This document shows, piece by piece, positions 5,289 through 8,411 of a stretch of DNA of 8,411 nucleotides; position 1 is the first letter of the stretch, and the number at the start of each line of letters is the position of its first letter. This stretch comes from Cyclobacteriaceae bacterium (GTDB lineage: Bacteria > Bacteroidota > Bacteroidia > Cytophagales > Cyclobacteriaceae), in contig JAUUZS010000165.1 of NCBI GenBank assembly GCA_030589835.1, positions 1 through 8,411 on the forward strand, read 5' to 3'. The position numbers and the translations under genes are program-made. Under the pieces are notes generated by a model, which saw only the letters and a program-made list of their open reading frames with translations, was not told where the DNA came from and did not search any database.

Positions 5289-8200
5289 TTATTTCGAAAC
5301 AAACACAAATGAAGTTTGAATCGGATAATCACAAGTACAACCGGAACTTGCCTCAGGAATTGATACAATGTTTCCTGCCGGAATAATATTTATCCAGCAT
5401 CCGGGACGACTAACGCGGGTGATCGGATCCCCGCTTTGCTCTCCACTTATATCATATATTTTTGGATTGGAACCACGTGCAAAAATATTTGTTGCCGAAG
5501 CCGAAATGCCCCCACATCCGCCACCGCCACGGGTAAGGTAAAGATCTCCTCTTTTTCCGGTAGCTAAATCGAAATTATAAGGAGGTAAGATCACCGTATT
5601 ATCAATAATGACAGGGTGCTGCCATTGCTCACCATGAGAGCCGTTGATGGTTGATTTATCAGTGCGATTGTCCCAATTGCTTTTTCCCGCCTGGTAGCTA
5701 TCGTTCCAGAGCTTCTCTCCTGTGCCACCGTCAAATGCAAACAAAGCATAATTGGCAAAGCTTCCCTTATTATACGAACCGGTCACCAGCAGCACCTCTT
5801 TCGAATAGGCGAGATACATAATTTGTTCGAATGGAAAATGAAATGCTTTTTCCCATACCTTCTCCCCCGTTCGTTTATCCAATTTCACAATGAAACTTGA
5901 TCCTTCACAGAAATAATCAACGCGCAATCTTCCGTCCAGATCGTTAACCGCTTTATCGTTTCTACTTTCAATAAAATAGATATAGTCATCCCCAATGGTA
6001 ATCGTATTGTTAAACACCACACCCTTGTAGGTCCACAGTTTTTTACCGCTAAAACGATCCAGGGAAAATAGGTAATCGCTCATCACCATCTCCCGGAAGT
6101 CCTCCTCGAACTGATCGCAGTTGAAGCGACCAATTACTGTAAAGGAAGCAAATTGTTTCTTGCCCGAACCAAATATCTGATGGTCCACGATGGACAAGTA
6201 TCCCCATTTACTATTCTGTCCCTGAACAAGCTGAGGCGCTTCGAGTACAATGTCCTGCTCCCCGTTTTCAACCCTCAGCCCAAGTGCGGTCTGTCCTGCT
6301 GCCACGTAAATGTGATCATCGGTAACCGCCATGGTACCACAATCTTTTAAGGCGCCAAGAACCCTGGAATCCGGGGTATATTTTTTCCATAAAGGTGTGC
6401 CGTTATAGGCGTCCACACATATTATCCTGTTGTCACCAGGGACGAATAGCCTTCCGTTCTTAAAAAGGGTAGACATGGGGCGACTATGGCGATTGATAAT
6501 TTCCCTGGGGCCGGGTCGGCCAAACCACTGAATTTGTAAGGGCCCCTGCACCGGATCATTGCTGCAGGAAGTATTGCTGGGATCGGCATATAAATGTGTC
6601 CATTCGCCAGCGCCTTCTATGGCTCCCCGGTGTGCCATAGCCCAACGATTCTGATCCAATTTCCATTCTTTTTGGCTGGCGCCGTCAATCCATTGAGTAA
6701 TTAATCTGCTTTTTCTTTTATTGCCTCCTAACAAGGCAATACCGCCATAGGGTTTTAGTACCCGGTAGATTTCATCTGCTGAAGTTGACAGCTTTCCCGT
6801 AAGCAGCATTTTATCCGAAACAATTAAGTCTGCAAAATATTTGCTGAAAGGCAGCTCATTCAGCGAACCCTGGATGATGCTGACTTTATCTCCGTAAATC
6901 CCCGCTTTATTGAGTAGTCTTCTGGATTCCTCCACCTTGGCCGGATCATCCTCAATGCCAATAATCTTGAGATTTGTTTTTGTAGCAAGCTCATATGCCA
7001 GGTATCCGGTTTCACTTCCCACCACCAGGCAGTACCCTTTATCAATTCCTTTGCTTAGAATTTCCTGGACAGCCTCAGCATATAGCTGACTATTTGATAC
7101 CTGCTGATATGGATTTTGTACAATATTTGGCGCATAAAGTTGAGGGCTGGATTTTCTTTTGGCCGAAAAGCTATAAATGTTTCCCTGGTCGGTGCTGACC
7201 AGCAAATTTCCGTTAGAAACAGCAAGGCTGTATACGGTTCCTTCTACGTTCTGAGACCAAAGTTTATTACCAGAATTTGAATCAAATAGTTCCACTTTCC
7301 CTTCGCTTCCCACCACAATAGAATTATCCGCAAGGATCATCGAATATGACTCGTCGATCTTTACTTTCCATTTCAATCCGCCTGCTTCTATTTTATCCCT
7401 CTTCTCATCAAACTGACTTATTTTTACAATCAATTTCAGAATCTGACTATCAATTTTCTTGATATCCTCTTGCGGAGCCAATTTCCGTTTCTCGCGTAAA
7501 TCCCATAGATCATCCGACAAATCACTTTTCTTGTCCTCAACATCAGCCCAATCTTTGTAGCCTTCAATATATTTTTCACGGCTGATGGCCGACAGCTCCG
7601 TATCGGACCGGAGGTATGAAATGTCTCCTCTTACCATAATTTGCAAACCCAGGAAAGAAGCTATCTGATCATCTTCTTCACGATTTGGCAGATTGAGATT
7701 TAAGGTTCCTTCATCTCCACCACCAAAAATCAATTCATCATTTACCAATAGCGCATAGGTGCCTCCGTTGCCGTCAAAGCCACCAAGATATTTGCCGTCT
7801 TCACGGGAGAATATGGTCGGGGTAGTTCTTCCTGTTGGGATATAAAGGTTCTTTTTCGAGGCAAGCATGTAGCCTTGAGGCGATATCACAATGCCCTCCT
7901 TTTTCCAGATCACTTTTCCATCCGTGGCATTTACCGCATACAGTTCCACGCCCTCGTTAGGGAACATCCCGGAACAGAAATAGGCAATTCCGTCGTCTAC
8001 AAGCACTCCTGTTCGAATCGGGGAAATCGAGATCACCCGCTCATTGCCGGGAATAAATCGTTCGCCTTGAGCGGTATTGATTTTCCAAACCAAAGTACCA
8101 TCCGCAGCATTCAAACAATACATTATCCCATCATCCGATCCGGTGTATAGCAATCCATCAGAATAGGTAGGTGCCAGCCGAACCGGCCCTCCTGTAAAGT

Positions 8201-8411
8201 AAGACCAGATCTCAGCGCCTGTATTGGCATTGAGACAATATATTTTATCTTCCGCAGAAGATCCAAAATAAACCCTGTCACCTACACTTATCACATGATA
8301 GGCTTTTTCGAATACGACCCGAGGTTTCAGGTTGGCCTCCCTGTGCCAATAGTCCGTTTTTGCAGGTTCTGCCCATGCAGGTTTCGGTTCCGTAGCAGCT
8401 TGATATGTCCA
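5289..8411 (-). CDS. PQQ/BamB-like beta-propeller protein with inserted SAM-methyltransferase-like domain (5' end cut by window edge)
   Basis: The reading frame is open to the right edge, so 1040 residues are visible and the N-terminus, probably with a signal peptide, is outside. An internal GTG at 8294 is not the likely start: in-frame sequence upstream (LKPRVVFEKAYHV) leads straight into the first repeat. Visible residues about 30-275 carry propeller repeats ending in TG-x-x-x-W motifs (NTGAEIW, ADGTLVW, TDGKVIW). A charged, probably coiled-coil insert follows at 275-345, another blade (NSGNKLW) at 350-420, and a class I methyltransferase-like domain at 437-569. The second propeller half, about 605-1040, has YNGTPLW, FSGKKLW, RTGEKVW and GTGEKLW and ends in Cys-rich motifs: RPGCWINIIPAG near 1002 and SSGCTCDYPIQTS near 1022. 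There is no CxxCH heme site. It is probably an extracytoplasmic scaffold or enzyme; PQQ binding is not shown. From memory the architecture is typical of Planctomycetes. Confidence 0.88.
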   Translation of the reverse strand, partial: WTYQAATEPKPAWAEPAKTDYWHREANLKPRVVFEKAYHVISVGDRVYFGSSAEDKIYCLNANTGAEIWSYFTGGPVRLAPTYSDGLLYTGSDDGIMYCLNAADGTLVWKINTAQGERFIPGNERVISISPIRTGVLVDDGIAYFCSGMFPNEGVELYAVNATDGKVIWKKEGIVISPQGYMLASKKNLYIPTGRTTPTIFSREDGKYLGGFDGNGGTYALLVNDELIFGGGDEGTLNLNLPNREEDDQIASFLGLQIMVRGDISYLRSDTELSAISREKYIEGYKDWADVEDKKSDLSDDLWDLREKRKLAPQEDIKKIDSQILKLIVKISQFDEKRDKIEAGGLKWKVKIDESYSMILADNSIVVGSEGKVELFDSNSGNKLWSQNVEGTVYSLAVSNGNLLVSTDQGNIYSFSAKRKSSPQLYAPNIVQNPYQQVSNSQLYAEAVQEILSKGIDKGYCLVVGSETGYLAYELATKTNLKIIGIEDDPAKVEESRRLLNKAGIYGDKVSIIQGSLNELPFSKYFADLIVSDKMLLTGKLSTSADEIYRVLKPYGGIALLGGNKRKSRLITQWIDGASQKEWKLDQNRWAMAHRGAIEGAGEWTHLYADPSNTSCSNDPVQGPLQIQWFGRPGPREIINRHSRPMSTLFKNGRLFVPGDNRIICVDAYNGTPLWKKYTPDSRVLGALKDCGTMAVTDDHIYVAAGQTALGLRVENGEQDIVLEAPQLVQGQNSKWGYLSIVDHQIFGSGKKQFASFTVIGRFNCDQFEEDFREMVMSDYLFSLDRFSGKKLWTYKGVVFNNTITIGDDYIYFIESRNDKAVNDLDGRLRVDYFCEGSSFIVKLDKRTGEKVWEKAFHFPFEQIMYLAYSKEVLLVTGSYNKGSFANYALFAFDGGTGEKLWNDSYQAGKSNWDNRTDKSTINGSHGEQWQHPVIIDNTVILPPYNFDLATGKRGDLYLTRGGGGCGGISASATNIFARGSNPKIYDISGEQSGDPITRVSRPGCWINIIPAGNIVSIPEASSGCTCDYPIQTSFVFVSK

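Noticed and set aside
6860..7045. 61-codon minus-strand frame in the methyltransferase region
   Set aside because: It is an alternative frame inside the large gene with no independent evidence; the host frame is uninterrupted.
8292..8294. GTG as start codon of the large propeller protein
   Set aside because: The frame continues upstream without a stop to the window edge, and the upstream residues fit the family, so the true start lies outside.
5289..8411. PQQ-dependent alcohol or glucose dehydrogenase
   Set aside because: There is no CxxCH heme site, I found no dehydrogenase catalytic motifs, and a methyltransferase-like domain interrupts the propeller.

Overview
The window looks like a moderately AT-rich chromosomal segment from a Bacteroidota bacterium, possibly of the Cytophagales type. 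The evidence is the core gene order etfB-etfA-bifunctional nuclease-nupC, the Bacteroidota flavour of the encoded proteins, and the lack of Shine-Dalgarno sequences before the starts I inspected. All six genes are on the minus strand, so transcription runs from high to low coordinates.

Two blocks are visible. The upstream block (8411 to 3896) is accessory. It holds a very large, 5'-truncated protein built from PQQ/BamB-like beta-propeller repeats with a SAM-methyltransferase-like domain inserted in the middle. Next comes a 385-residue protein with a signal peptide and a C-terminal membrane anchor. Neither has a role I can name. From memory, both resemble families that are far more common in Planctomycetes and Verrucomicrobia than in Bacteroidota, where the two kinds of gene tend to travel together. 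They probably work outside the cytoplasm; the anchored partner is thioredoxin-like only weakly.

The downstream block (3601 to 1) is a compact housekeeping operon. It encodes the two electron transfer flavoprotein subunits (EtfB, EtfA), a bifunctional-nuclease/UVR-domain protein that starts with GTG, and a concentrative nucleoside transporter cut by the left window edge a few residues before its expected end. Gaps of 28, 13 and 10 bases, with no terminator between the genes, suggest one transcript.

Between the blocks (3602-3895) lies a roughly 180-base imperfect inverted repeat with a perfect 8-bp-arm GC-rich palindrome inside it, MITE-like in shape. It is followed by a weak candidate promoter for etfBA. 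The other gene-free gap (5054-5288) holds a second, degenerate inverted repeat built from GAAGTC/GGAAG units. I saw no RNA genes, CRISPR arrays, transposase genes or phage genes. The most interesting content is the propeller-methyltransferase chimera and its anchored partner.
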